DNA of 25,179 bases from Methanolinea sp. UBA477. Its GTDB lineage: Archaea > Halobacteriota > Methanomicrobia > Methanomicrobiales > Methanospirillaceae. Within the stretch, counting starts at the first letter, position 1, and each line of letters begins with the position of its first letter. The position numbers were made by a program, and so were the translations under genes. The stretch covers positions 1 to 25,179 of the forward strand of contig DAWO01000104.1 of the NCBI GenBank assembly GCA_002509485.1, given 5' to 3'. This document shows positions 1-8,910 of this stretch, piece after piece. The notes under the pieces are model-generated. The model was not told the DNA's origin, ran no database searches, and saw only the letters and a list, made by a program, of their open reading frames with translations.

Positions 1-2
1 AT

Positions 3-131
3 AATTGGTTTCCTTGGGAGATATCAAAAGATATCATAATCCAATGGAACGATATCACGGTGGATGATGAATGGCCCAAATACAGGCTCTGTAGAAGACC
101 TGATCTAAAACAGGATTATAGCGACTATTGA
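3..131 (+). CDS. C-terminal end of an unrecognised protein (partial)
   Basis: A frame open from the left edge runs about 42 codons to a TGA at 129-131. It reads as plausible protein (NWFPWEISKDII near the start, RRPDLKQDYSDY at the end). The start lies outside the window and I do not recognise the family. It could be a chance open frame, but no other frame here stays open and a gene tail fits the space before the repeat element. Confidence 0.35.
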   Translation, partial: NWFPWEISKDIIIQWNDITVDDEWPKYRLCRRPDLKQDYSDY

Positions 132-139
132 AGGATCGG

Positions 140-227
140 TTCTGGTGCATTAACGAGACTTATAGAGAATGACCTCATCGTAATCAATACTTTTCTAGTA
201 TTTAAAAGTCACGATAACGCACCAGAA
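140..227. mobile_element. MITE-like element with 20-bp terminal inverted repeats
   Basis: The left end TTCTGGTGCATTAACGAGAC (140-159) matches the reverse complement of the right end (208-227, TTCTGGTGCGTTATCGTGAC) at 17 of 20 positions. The 48-bp core is AT-rich and noncoding. The ends resemble terminal repeats of IS6/IS240-type elements from memory, so this may be an internally deleted copy. I see no clear target-site duplication. Confidence 0.5.
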
Positions 228-252
228 TCAACGGATGAAAGATCCGGCTTTA

Positions 253-1395
253 TCATTTCCCGAAATATTCCTCCACTCTTTTCAGATTCTCGCGGATCGG
301 GAGGCTCTGGGGGCATTTCTCCTCGCATTCCCCGCATTCCTTGCAGAGCGATGCGTAATGTGGGATACCATCGAAGAAACCACCGAGGGCCATTGAATAA
401 TGCTGCCGGGCCTGCTCTTTGTCCTCATATATATGCCCCTGGTTAAACATCTCGAAGCACTCGGGGATGCTCACACCATTCGGGCAGGGCACGCAATACT
501 TGCACCCGGTGCAGGGGATTATGATCCGTTTTTCCAGCTCTTTCCTGACTTTTCCAAACAGGGAGAGTTCTGTTCTCGTGAGTGAGTCCGCAAACCCGGT
601 TTTAGCAAGGGCAACATTCTGCCGGACCTGCTCAGGGGTCGACATACCAGAGAGGACAACGGTCACTTCCGGATGGTTCCAGACCCAGCGGAGCGCCCAT
701 GCGGAAGGGGGACGGTGGACTTTTGCCGTCTGCCAGATCTCTGAGATCCCCTTGAGATCCCTCGCCAGCAGGCCGCCCCGGATCGGTTCCATGACCACGA
801 TGCCAAGCCCTTTCTTTGCCGCGTATTCGAGGCCCTTTGTTCCTGCCTGACGGTGCTCATCCATGAAATTGTACTGGATCTGGGCAAATGTCCAGTCATA
901 ACTGTCCACGATCTGCCTGAAGAGCGCCGTGTTGTCATGGAACGAGAAGCCGGCGTACCGTATCCTGCCATCGGCGATTGCGTCGTCAAGAAAGTCCGTG
1001 ACACCGAGCCCCGAGAGGTTCTCCCAGAACTGCTGGTTGAGCCCATGCACGAGGTAAAAATCGATATGGTCGGTCCTGAGCCGGCCGAGCTGCTCGTTAA
1101 GGTACCCGTCCATGTCCTCCCGGGACTTGATCAGCCAGCTCGGGAGCTTGGTCGCGAGGTTCACCTTTTCGCGATATCCTTTGGCAAGTGCCCGTCCGAC
1201 AAACGGTTCGCTCTCGCCGTTATGATAGGAATATGCGGTATCGACATAATTCACACCCTGGTCGATCGCGTACCTAATCATTCCGGTTGCAAGGGCCTCG
1301 TCAATCTGTCCGTTATCCTTCGTAGGAAGCCTCATGCACCCAAATCCGAGGATGGAAAGTTCAGGTGCAGCCTTTTTCATTTTCCTGTATAACAT
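253..1395 (-). CDS. Aldo/keto reductase with C-terminal 4Fe-4S ferredoxin region
   Basis: The product is 380 residues. The N-terminal two thirds is an AKR TIM barrel: the catalytic tetrad is visible as Asp and Tyr in YVDTAYSYHNGES, Lys in LATKLPSW and His in FYLVHGL. The C-terminal 90 residues carry two cysteine clusters, CTGCKYCVPCPNGVSIPEC and CKECGECEEKCP, of the kind that bind 4Fe-4S clusters in this archaeal/clostridial AKR subfamily. It is a cytosolic oxidoreductase of unknown substrate that could take electrons from ferredoxin rather than only NAD(P)H (inference). The ATG is preceded by GGTGAT at a good distance. It lies 155 bp downstream of two flavoprotein genes on the same strand and may be the last gene of that redox operon. 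Confidence 0.9.
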   Translation of the reverse strand: MLYRKMKKAAPELSILGFGCMRLPTKDNGQIDEALATGMIRYAIDQGVNYVDTAYSYHNGESEPFVGRALAKGYREKVNLATKLPSWLIKSREDMDGYLNEQLGRLRTDHIDFYLVHGLNQQFWENLSGLGVTDFLDDAIADGRIRYAGFSFHDNTALFRQIVDSYDWTFAQIQYNFMDEHRQAGTKGLEYAAKKGLGIVVMEPIRGGLLARDLKGISEIWQTAKVHRPPSAWALRWVWNHPEVTVVLSGMSTPEQVRQNVALAKTGFADSLTRTELSLFGKVRKELEKRIIIPCTGCKYCVPCPNGVSIPECFEMFNQGHIYEDKEQARQHYSMALGGFFDGIPHYASLCKECGECEEKCPQSLPIRENLKRVEEYFGK

Positions 1396-1550
1396 TGTAC
1401 ATCACCGATATCCGTGATCCAGATCGCGTCTGCGGTTAGTATGCAAATTCTTCCGAAGTGACAAAATCGATCACCAACCATAAACGTAACAGCACCATTG
1501 TGAAATACTTGAACGGGATTCTCGTGTTCCCTCGCATTCCTGCCCGGGTT

Positions 1551-2219
1551 TTATCTCCTCGGCACATTATTGCCGGCCTGTGCAAGCCGTTTTCCTAAGG
1601 CAAACGCCTTTTTGCAGTCCTCCGGAAAGACCACACGGTGTCTCTGTGCCTTTGCAGCTGTGTCAAACGCCGATGACACGTATTTTGAATAATCATCAAA
1701 CTGCAAGGTATCGGTCACCAATAGTGATTCGGAGGCCCCAAAGATCCGCTCAAGGAGCATTTCTGTCAGACGGAACTGCATTTCATATCCCATCTCCTTT
1801 ACCCGGCCCTCGTCCGCACCCATAGTGTAGATAAACGCGGTCGGGATCTTTTTTGGAAAGAGGGTGGATCGCCCGGGGTCATAGACCAGATACGGGAAGA
1901 CCAGCCGTTCCAGGAAAGACCGCATCTCACCGGTGGCCGTTCCCAAGTAGATCGGAGAACCGAGGATGAAGGCATCGGCATCCTGGATCTTTTCAAGAAC
2001 AGGGGTCAGATCGTCCTGAACCGAGCACCACCCGTAGCTTTTCCCACCTACAAGTTTGCAGGTAAAGCAGCTGGTGCACCCTTTAAAATCCAGATCGTAG
2101 AGGTGGATGAGTTCGGTCTCTCCCCCCACTGACGCCGCTCCCTGGAGGGCGCGTTCGAGCAGCATCGCGGTATTCCACGTCTTCCGCGGGCTCCCGTTGA
2201 TTGCGATTACATTTGTCAT
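1551..2219 (-). CDS. NADPH-dependent FMN reductase / iron-sulfur flavoprotein-like protein
   Basis: The product is 222 residues with a flavodoxin fold. The FMN phosphate loop is INGSPRKTWNTA near residue 7, and GSPIYLGTATGEMRSFLERL is the second flavin-contacting segment. Cysteines in CTSCFTC plus a fourth Cys ten residues later resemble the cluster motif of iron-sulfur flavoprotein (Isf), whose classic spacing is tighter, so cluster binding is uncertain. The ATG at 2219 is preferred over upstream starts because GAGGGA sits just before it and homology begins there. It is 41 bp downstream of another flavoprotein gene, so the two are probably cotranscribed. Likely role: two-electron reduction of quinones, oxygen species or xenobiotics. 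Confidence 0.85.
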   Translation of the reverse strand: MTNVIAINGSPRKTWNTAMLLERALQGAASVGGETELIHLYDLDFKGCTSCFTCKLVGGKSYGWCSVQDDLTPVLEKIQDADAFILGSPIYLGTATGEMRSFLERLVFPYLVYDPGRSTLFPKKIPTAFIYTMGADEGRVKEMGYEMQFRLTEMLLERIFGASESLLVTDTLQFDDYSKYVSSAFDTAAKAQRHRVVFPEDCKKAFALGKRLAQAGNNVPRR

Positions 2220-2260
2220 GGTTTCCCTCAACTTTTTCAGTCTACTCGTTCGTAGTATTT

Positions 2261-2872
2261 TCAGATTCCAACGCGTCCGAGATCTCGGGAACCTTTTACT
2301 TTCTCCATCGTCTTCAGGAGCCATGCCATGTCCTTCCCGGCATCCCGAGCACGTGCAATACCTTCCTCGTCCTGGTTAACGTCCCCGATCTCCCTCCCAA
2401 CTCCGAGGACAGGGAAACCCGGGACGATCATCCCGGTGGCGAGCAGAAAGTGGAGCATGGAATCAATGGTTCGTACTCCCCCGGTCCTTCGCACTGCGGT
2501 AACGGCAGTCCCCCCTTTGCGACGGTAGAGGCCGCCACCATTTGCCATGGAGACAAAACCCGCCCGGTCGATCAGCCCCTTCATCTCGGGGGTGACGTCC
2601 ATGAAGTACACCGGAGAGCCCAGGATGATTCCATCTGCTTCAACCATCTTGTCGATGCAGATGTTGACAATGTCATCATCGAAGATACAGTGCCCGTCCT
2701 TGTTCTCAAAACACTTCATACAGGCTGTACACCCATGGATCATCGTCCCGCCGACCTGTATCAGCTCGGTTTCTATTCCCTCGTTCTCAAGCTCTCCGAA
2801 GATATGCCCGATAAGGATGGACGTGTTCCCCTCCTTCCGGGGACTTCCGTTGAATGCGATAACTTTTGGCAT
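2261..2872 (-). CDS. Iron-sulfur flavoprotein-like NAD(P)H/ferredoxin-dependent FMN reductase
   Basis: The product is 203 residues with a flavodoxin fold. The FMN loop FNGSPRKEGNTS is at residues 7-18, followed by GCTACMKCFENKDGHC (CX2CX2CX7C, Isf-like) and GSPVYFMDVTPEMKGLIDR. Isf proteins use FMN and a 4Fe-4S cluster to move electrons from ferredoxin to O2, peroxide or other acceptors. The start has a strong AGGAGG about 8 nt upstream. Only 19 bp separate it from the nitroreductase gene upstream, which argues for one operon driven from the HxlR intergenic region. Confidence 0.9.
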   Translation of the reverse strand: MPKVIAFNGSPRKEGNTSILIGHIFGELENEGIETELIQVGGTMIHGCTACMKCFENKDGHCIFDDDIVNICIDKMVEADGIILGSPVYFMDVTPEMKGLIDRAGFVSMANGGGLYRRKGGTAVTAVRRTGGVRTIDSMLHFLLATGMIVPGFPVLGVGREIGDVNQDEEGIARARDAGKDMAWLLKTMEKVKGSRDLGRVGI

Positions 2873-2891
2873 GTTGACTTCCTCCTGCCCA

Positions 2892-3706
2892 TTACCTCCA
2901 CGTAACTTTAAGCGGATTCCTCTGTGGGATCCGGTGCGGAGTGTACCGGGGGTACCCGAACATCATCGCGTGCGCGGGTATCCTCCCCTTCGGGAGGGTA
3001 TAGTACTCCTGAAGGGGCTTGTACGTGTGGGATGCCATGTTGACAAGACCTGCCCAGCACATCCCGATCCCGAATGCAGGAGCGGCGATATCCACAGTGG
3101 TGAGAGCAATAATGGCATCGGTCGGCGCGGTCGGGCTCTCTTCCGGAATATGGGGGATGAGCAGATGGGGCGCTCCCCAGCAGATGCCATCCATGCCACT
3201 CTCCCATGATGCGATGCGATTCGAGAAAATTCCGCTCATTGGGTGGTTGCTGTTCACAAGTTCCCGCATCCATTCGACAATGAGGCCGGCGACTTTCTGG
3301 ACTTTCTCAGGGTCGTGGATAACGAGCCATTCGACCAGCTGGCTGTTGCCCCCGGACGCTGCCGTGCGACATCGAGGAGGGCTTCGATCGTCTCATTTCC
3401 GACCGGTTCGGGCTGGTACTTCCGGATAGAGCGCCGGCTCTTCAGGTAGACACCAAGTTTATCCGGTGAAATTTCTCCGCATGCCTCTCCCTGGCTCCCG
3501 GTTCGGGATTCGTGAGCAAGGGACTGCGTGAGCGCTTCGGTCGGGCAGAACGCCTCGCAGTGGCCGCAGGAGATGCACATTCCCGATATCCCTTCCGCAA
3601 CGCGGGGCAACGTTTCCTCATCGACCTGTCCTATGATCGACAAAGGGCAGATTTCGGAGCAGATGCCGCACCGGGTACATGTATCTGAATCAACGTTTAT
3701 GGTCAT
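2892..3706 (-). pseudogene. Ferredoxin-nitroreductase fusion, single-base frameshift
   Basis: The N-terminal 60 residues are a 2x4Fe-4S ferredoxin (CTRCGICSEICP and CISCGHCEAFCP). They are followed by a nitroreductase domain beginning SRRSIRKYQPEPV. The frame breaks at about 3345: the first frame runs into nonsense after ARQRPGAT, and the adjacent frame resumes with NSQLVEWLVIHDPEKV and continues to PRNPLKVTWR-like residues at the end. One missing A in GGCAACAGC would restore a 271-residue protein of normal family length. The start is placed at 3706 because GGTGG lies 7 nt before it; the ATG at 3712 overlaps that site. First gene of the redox operon, divergent from HxlR. It may be a sequencing error rather than a dead gene. 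Confidence 0.8.
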
Positions 3707-3737
3707 GGACATTCCACCAGAATCAGTTTTACGTAGA

Positions 3738-3750
3738 GTTTATTATATAC
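3738..3750. promoter_or_regulatory. TATA region of the divergent nitroreductase / HxlR promoters
   Basis: The 99-bp gap between the two divergent genes holds one AT-rich block, TTTATTATATAC. Read on the minus strand it gives TATATAATA about 35 nt before the nitroreductase start, the usual archaeal distance. It could also serve the plus-strand regulator, whose start is about 60 nt away. Any HxlR operator should overlap this block, but I could not define one. Confidence 0.45.
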
Positions 3751-3805
3751 ACCAGAAGTGTTTTTGTAACAGTATTTCCAAAAAGTAAGCATTGAAGGAA
3801 ACCTC

Positions 3806-4177
3806 ATGAAATGTGAAAAGACTTCGAAATGCAGCATCGACAGCATTGTAGATATCCTGGGAAGCAAGTGGAACCTCATCATCATCTGGCACCTTCGCAC
3901 AAAGAAACTCAGGTTCACCGAACTCCAGGGAAGGATGTGCGGGGTCAACTCCAAGACCCTCACCACGCACCTCCGCGACCTCGAACGACACGCCATCATC
4001 GGGCGGGAGGTTTACCCTGAGGTCCCACCCCGGGTCGAGTACTCTCTGTCGGAGCGGGGCAAGGCACTCCAGCCAATCATGGAGGCTATGCTGGAATGGG
4101 GTGGGAAGTATCTTCAAACAGGTCAGGAGGACAGCCGCTGCATGAGACCCTCCAAGAAAACGGTCAGGAAATCATGA
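3806..4177 (+). CDS. HxlR-family winged-helix transcriptional regulator
   Basis: The product is 123 residues. The hallmark opening CSIDSIVDILGSKWNLIIIWHL is present, followed by the recognition region RFTELQGRMCGVNSKTLTTHLRDLE and the wing (VPPRVEYSLSERGKAL). A Cys near residue 9 sits where redox-sensing members such as HypR have their reactive Cys, so sensing of oxidants or electrophiles is possible (inference). The gene is divergent from the nitroreductase-flavoprotein operon, the typical layout for a local regulator of detoxifying reductases. AAGGAAA lies just upstream of the ATG. Confidence 0.92.
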   Translation: MKCEKTSKCSIDSIVDILGSKWNLIIIWHLRTKKLRFTELQGRMCGVNSKTLTTHLRDLERHAIIGREVYPEVPPRVEYSLSERGKALQPIMEAMLEWGGKYLQTGQEDSRCMRPSKKTVRKS

Positions 4178-4387
4178 TCTCCACCACTCATTCCGGACTC
4201 CACCGGGATCCAATCCGATAAATACCCATACAGCCCTCTCGTTGCTGAGGTTTTCCCATGGCACCCGTCATTATGTTCCCCTTTGTCTACAGGCTCCAAT
4301 GGCGAGTGCCCGATGCCACAGAGCCGTTAATTTTATCGATTATTTACCTTTTATACAAATAAACCGTAAAGAGGGGAATCTATCCTG

Positions 4388-4822
4388 TTACTTCACCACA
4401 AGAACCTTGCAGGGAGCAGAGCGTATAATCTCTTCTGCCACGCTGCCGAGAAGCAGGCGCTCCAGCCCCCTTTTTCCCTGCGTGCCGATCACGATCAAAT
4501 CGATCTTTTTTTTCACGGCAAATTTCACGATCTCATCTGCAGGATGCCCCTCCAAGAGGGATATCTCCACGTGCATAGTGCCGGCCTGGGATTTTATCCA
4601 TGCAAACGCCTGCTCTGCCTCATCCTTGAAGATGCGGTAGGTATCCCCAAGGGGGATATCCGAGGACGCGGATTCAAACACCCGGGTGTCGATCACGTAT
4701 GCCGCATACACGGCAGCCCCGGTCGCACGGGCAATCTTTAATCCCTCGTCAATCGCGGCCCGGTTCTTCTCGGAGCCATCTGTTGCAATCAGGATCCTGC
4801 CAAACAATAGATCTTTTTCCAT
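4388..4822 (-). CDS. Universal stress protein, UspA family, ATP-binding type
   Basis: The product is 144 residues, a single Usp domain. It opens with the beta strand ILIATDGSEKNRAAI and ends with the nucleotide-binding signature GTQGKRGLERLLLGSVAEEI, matching G-2X-G-9X-G(S/T), so it probably binds ATP. GGAGGAA lies 4 nt before the ATG, and GCTTAAAAAG just upstream could be its TATA box. It sits alone between the 3' end of the HxlR region and a transporter remnant. The exact stress role cannot be read from sequence. Confidence 0.93.
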   Translation of the reverse strand: MEKDLLFGRILIATDGSEKNRAAIDEGLKIARATGAAVYAAYVIDTRVFESASSDIPLGDTYRIFKDEAEQAFAWIKSQAGTMHVEISLLEGHPADEIVKFAVKKKIDLIVIGTQGKRGLERLLLGSVAEEIIRSAPCKVLVVK

Positions 4823-4860
4823 ACGATTCCTCCTCTCTTTTTAAGCGAACCGTTCCTGCG

Positions 4861-5813
4861 TTATGTTTTCTCTCCAGATACCTCTTGCGGATCGGCACTG
4901 CTGCCGCCATCCCGTCCGGTTCCGTCGGTCTTCTCCTCGTACTTGTCAACTCGCATCACACAGAGCAGCGCGGTGACAAAGGAAAGACCCGCCCCGATAT
5001 AGAACGAGAGGACAAGCGAGGGCATGAACGCCTGTGCGAGCGTCGTCGGGAACCATGCCCCGCTGGTGAGGGTGGCAATGCTTGCAGGCGCGATCGTGGC
5101 AGGCAGGGCCGGGGAGAGACCAACGAGGATAATCTGGACCGGGTTGTAGCCAAGGAATGCCGCGAACAATGCGCCGGTCGGGGGTATCGCACTCATAGCG
5201 GGGATGAGCGGCGTTGCATTGGCAGCCGACAGCGCCACCGAGAGCACCGGGGGAAACGAACTCGTAAGTCCCACGACAATGATCGTAAAGAACATCCCCA
5301 TGGAGAGGATAAAACCGGAGTTCATCAGGGTCGATATCATAGCGGAGGCAACGCCGCGCCGACTGCCTGGATGAGCCGGAAGATGATGACTTCGATTGCA
5401 CCTGCATCACCGGTATTAGGTGTGTAAAAGAGGAGGGTGGAGCCGACCGTGAAAATCGCAAACCCGATGTTGTAGAGCCGTACCCGCCCGTACATGTCCG
5501 AGAGCCGCCCAAAACTGAGGACGAGAGTGGCGGTCACGATCCCGTATCCCATCAGCATCCAGAGTATATACTGGAAAGAGGTGAACGGATCGATATTGAT
5601 CCCGTTGAAAATAGCAGGGAGCGAGATGAGGGTGATGCTACCGTTCACGGACACCATGAACATCTCGACTGTTGTAATCGAGAGTACGATCCACTTGTAA
5701 TCAATGCCTTTGCGTTGCGTTACTGCCCCTGGTCCTGCCGGAGTATCACGCCGCAGGAAGGCCACAGGGGAAGGAGATCCATGGTTATCACCGTACCGGG
5801 GGTCAATAGCCAT
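4861..5813 (-). pseudogene. DHA2-family MFS transporter with internal deletion
   Basis: Two pieces of a 14-helix drug:H+ antiporter abut. The 5' piece (about 5340-5813) has the first helices and the motif-A segment LSFGRLSDMYGRVRLYN, and ends at IFRLIQAVGAA. The 3' piece (4861-5340, another frame) starts near MISTLMNSGFILSMGMFF and carries only the last four or so helices and a charged tail. The middle of the protein, roughly 200 residues or more, is missing and the junction at about 5340 changes frame. It follows the radical SAM pair by 110 bp on the same strand and may once have been the exporter of that cluster (inference). No functional transporter can come from it. Confidence 0.8.
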
Positions 5814-5923
5814 GGTCCGGGATCCATTGCCTGTACTTCGCATACCTGCGGGCCGCTCGCCGTTCCATGGGTGGCTTTCCGGGATTTGTCTTCCAGGCAA
5901 TTTTTCCGAAAAGATACACCATC

Positions 5924-7369
5924 TCATCTCCCCGCAGGTAAATTCCGGTACCAGCCCTGAGGGTCGGAACGGCAAAATGCAGGCCTGATATAGCCGTGGT
6001 ACAACCCGAATAACACCGATTTCAATAATCCGGGCCGCCGGAGCAGGTAACCGGGGCGCAGGTAGAACCGCAGGTAGGCCTCCGTGAGTTTGCGGGATAC
6101 CTGCTGTGGTGTAAGCCCGAATGATTCGTACCGGATGACAGGATCAGTTACCGTATAGCGATCCCAGTCATCGGTGGCAAGAAGATTTTTCTCTTTTAAT
6201 TCCCGGAAGATCGGGGTTCCCGGGTACGGGGTGAGAATGGTGAACTGCGCATAATCAGGATCGAGATGGATCGCAAACCGGATCGTTGCATCCATATCCT
6301 CATACGTTTCCCCCGGGTATCCAAGAATGAACGAAGTAAGCACGCTGATACCACAGTCTTTTGCAGTTCTGACTGCATCCTCCGCCATGGATAACGTGAT
6401 CCGCTTGTTCATTAGCTCAAGGGTTTTCATGGATCCGGATTCGACACCGTAATAGATCGTTGACATCCCGGCACGTTTTAACTCCCTGAGCACCTCCGGG
6501 TTTACCTCGTTCACCCGGGACGATGCGACAAAGGATACATCCAGCCCCCTCGCCCGTATCTCACGACCGATCGCAAGTGCCCGGGAGTGGTTGAGCATAA
6601 AATTATCGTCAAGGAACTCAAGGTTGGCGACATGGTATTTCACGGCGAGTTCCTCCACTTCGTCGACAACATTCTTTGGGGACCGCGCCCGGAACTTTCC
6701 TCCCATCAGGTGCGATGAGGAGCAGTAGTTGCAGGCAAACGTGCAGCCACGGCTGGTGATCATAAACCCGGCCCCTGCATCGTTGTCAAACAATTTGTAT
6801 TCGTTGTAGGGGACAAGATGGCGGGCGGGAAACGGTAGTGTATCCAGGTCACGGATCAATGGACGTGCCGGTGTGACGACGATCCGTTCGGTATCCCCGT
6901 CTTTGTGCCGGCACGCAATTCCCCGGACCGCATCCGGCCAGCGGGGGTCTGTTATTGAGAAGGATTTGACCAGGTCAACGACAGTTTCCTCACCTTCGCC
7001 GATAACAACGGCATCGAGTTCACGGCATCCGGCTAGGGTCTCCGCTGGGAGGAAGGTAACGTGAGGTCCCCCGATGAAAATGAAACACTCCGGGAGAACA
7101 TCGCGAATCTTCTTAATGTACTGGAAAACTCGTGAGATAGTCGCGGTCGTTGCGGTCAGCCCGACGAGATCCGGGTGCAGTCCTTCGATAATCCCGGTTA
7201 CCTTGTCCGGCGTGGCGTTGAGGAGGTTTGCATCGATGATGTGGGGAGAAAATCCTGCCTGTTCAACCGCGCCGGCAAGATACATGAGATGCAGGGGCGG
7301 CGCCTTGAGTCCGAGCCCCCGGGTCGAAATGGATGAATCGAAAGGGTTGACAAAGACGACCCGGGTCAT
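5924..7369 (-). CDS. B12-binding domain radical SAM protein
   Basis: The product is 481 residues. Residues 1-150 form a Rossmann-type cobalamin-binding domain (VNPF near the start, PPLHLMYLAGAVE, GGPHVTFLPAE). No DxHxxG lower-ligand motif is visible, as in many members. The radical SAM core has CTFACNYC (Cys 209, 213, 216) and ILGYPGET later. The C-terminal 70 residues resemble the extra region of BchE/P-methylase-like enzymes. Such proteins make methyl transfers or ring rearrangements on unactivated carbons; the substrate is unknown. The start ATG overlaps the TGA of the SPASM gene (ATGA) and has GGTGA upstream, so translation is coupled and the two enzymes probably act in one pathway. Confidence 0.9.
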   Translation of the reverse strand: MTRVVFVNPFDSSISTRGLGLKAPPLHLMYLAGAVEQAGFSPHIIDANLLNATPDKVTGIIEGLHPDLVGLTATTATISRVFQYIKKIRDVLPECFIFIGGPHVTFLPAETLAGCRELDAVVIGEGEETVVDLVKSFSITDPRWPDAVRGIACRHKDGDTERIVVTPARPLIRDLDTLPFPARHLVPYNEYKLFDNDAGAGFMITSRGCTFACNYCSSSHLMGGKFRARSPKNVVDEVEELAVKYHVANLEFLDDNFMLNHSRALAIGREIRARGLDVSFVASSRVNEVNPEVLRELKRAGMSTIYYGVESGSMKTLELMNKRITLSMAEDAVRTAKDCGISVLTSFILGYPGETYEDMDATIRFAIHLDPDYAQFTILTPYPGTPIFRELKEKNLLATDDWDRYTVTDPVIRYESFGLTPQQVSRKLTEAYLRFYLRPGYLLRRPGLLKSVLFGLYHGYIRPAFCRSDPQGWYRNLPAGR

Positions 7370-8850
7370 GTTGCTTTCACCGGGAAAGAGCGTTCATTTC
7401 CAAGCGGTTTCGGTTGGGAGCTCCTTTTAGAACCGGATGCCCCGTGCCTGAGGGTATCCCACGCGTTCTGGTTGTTGACACACCCGGGGTCGGGTGCGGC
7501 AAGATCATGGAAATATGCCCATGCCCGGCACCCGCCGCAGATATACTTGTTCTCGCACGAGTGGCAGGCGCCGGTCAGGCAGTCGCGGTCCCGGAGCTTT
7601 TTGAGTGCCGGCGCAGTGTGCCAGATGTCCAGGAACGGCTGTTCCCGTATATTCCCGACTTTAATCGGCATGAAGACACAGGGCTGGACATCCCCCTGTG
7701 GTTCGATACAGCAGTAAAGCCTGCCGGCTCCGCAGCCTCCGATAAAATCCGCAAGCATCCGGGTCCTGCCCTTGAGTTTAGCGCCAAGATGGAAGTGCCT
7801 CACCGGCACACCGGAATCCTCATCTATCTGGAGGGCGACCCGGGCAAATTGCGGGGCGGTGGAGAGCACCTCGGGCGTCTGACCCGGTACGTTTTTTGCC
7901 AGGAGGAATTTGAGGAGGTCTTCCCGCTGGCAGGGTGTTATATCCTTATCTGCCATTTCCACACCCCCGGTCGGGATGAAATTAAAACAGATGACCCGGG
8001 GCACACCCAGATCCTGTGCAAGCCGGTGGATTTCCGGGATCTGGTCATAATTGTCCTGCGTCACCGTCGTGGCACTGCAGGTGTAGAGGTCTTCCCGGAC
8101 ACAGTTTTTGATCCCGGCAACGCTCCGCTCGAAAGCACCATCGATACCCCGCATGGCATCGTGGTGTGCCGCATCTTTCCCGTCAAGCGAGATTTCCACA
8201 TAAGCTACGCCGGTTTCCTTGAGCCGGCCGGCAACTTCCGGGGTTATCATTGTCCCGTTGCTTGCCAGTGCAACATACATACCCCGGTCACGGGCACAGG
8301 CCGCGATCTCGAAGAAATCTTTTCTCATGAGGGGTTCACCACCAGAGAATGCGATAACGACGACCCCGGCATCGGCCAGATCACAAATCAATTGTTTCGC
8401 CTCATGGGTATCCAGTTCATCGGGGAGTGCCCGCTGCGCATCCTGGTAGCAGTGTTTGCACTGCAGGTTACACATATGGGTGAAATCCCAGATCACCAGG
8501 AACGGTGCGTTGACGATCTGAGGCCGGGTGACTCCGTACCGTGCGATACCGTTGAGCACGTTCATGAGCCCCCGTCTGAAGACTGGCTCTGCCAGTCCTC
8601 TTTTGATATCGTCGCTGCTGACACCAAACAGTGAGCTGCCCTTCTGCAGGGTATACCCCACAATTTTTCCGGCCAGCCTGCATTTCCAGCACAGCGGTTT
8701 TGTACTGCCAAGATAGTACTCAATCCCGTTCGATAACCGGTCTCCGCATTCATCATGAGTTGTGACAAACCGGAGGCAGGCTCGCGAGACCGGGTTCCCT
8801 ATCCACCGTTCGACCGCTGCCATTGCCGTCGAGACATCTTCTGTCATCAT
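7366..8850 (-). CDS. Radical SAM/SPASM domain protein
   Basis: The product is about 494 residues. The cluster motif CNLQCKHCY (Cys 127, 131, 134) follows a long N-terminal region that itself holds cysteines (DECGD, CWKC). SGGEPL is the SAM-binding GGE motif. The C-terminal SPASM region has CGAGRLYCC, a Cys in DVQPCVFMPIKVGNI, and CHSCENKYICGGC, enough for auxiliary Fe-S clusters. SPASM enzymes often modify peptides or activate proteins, but no precursor peptide is apparent nearby. AGGAGG lies 4 nt before the first of two adjacent ATGs (8850 or 8847). First gene of an operon whose promoter carries a GTTG-N6-CAAC site shared with the divergent MarR gene. Confidence 0.92.
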   Translation of the reverse strand: MMTEDVSTAMAAVERWIGNPVSRACLRFVTTHDECGDRLSNGIEYYLGSTKPLCWKCRLAGKIVGYTLQKGSSLFGVSSDDIKRGLAEPVFRRGLMNVLNGIARYGVTRPQIVNAPFLVIWDFTHMCNLQCKHCYQDAQRALPDELDTHEAKQLICDLADAGVVVIAFSGGEPLMRKDFFEIAACARDRGMYVALASNGTMITPEVAGRLKETGVAYVEISLDGKDAAHHDAMRGIDGAFERSVAGIKNCVREDLYTCSATTVTQDNYDQIPEIHRLAQDLGVPRVICFNFIPTGGVEMADKDITPCQREDLLKFLLAKNVPGQTPEVLSTAPQFARVALQIDEDSGVPVRHFHLGAKLKGRTRMLADFIGGCGAGRLYCCIEPQGDVQPCVFMPIKVGNIREQPFLDIWHTAPALKKLRDRDCLTGACHSCENKYICGGCRAWAYFHDLAAPDPGCVNNQNAWDTLRHGASGSKRSSQPKPLGNERSFPVKAT

Positions 8851-8910
8851 GACTCCTCCTATATGACTCCTAAAAAAGATCCGATCCATCTCACCCGATG
8901 AATCTATATG

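Noticed and set aside
853..1392. Long plus-strand frame opposite the aldo/keto reductase, and similar long frames opposite nifD, nifH, the SPASM gene and the MFS gene
   Set aside because: They are antisense to genes with clear motifs and conserved residues and contain no recognisable domain themselves; high GC makes long antisense frames common.
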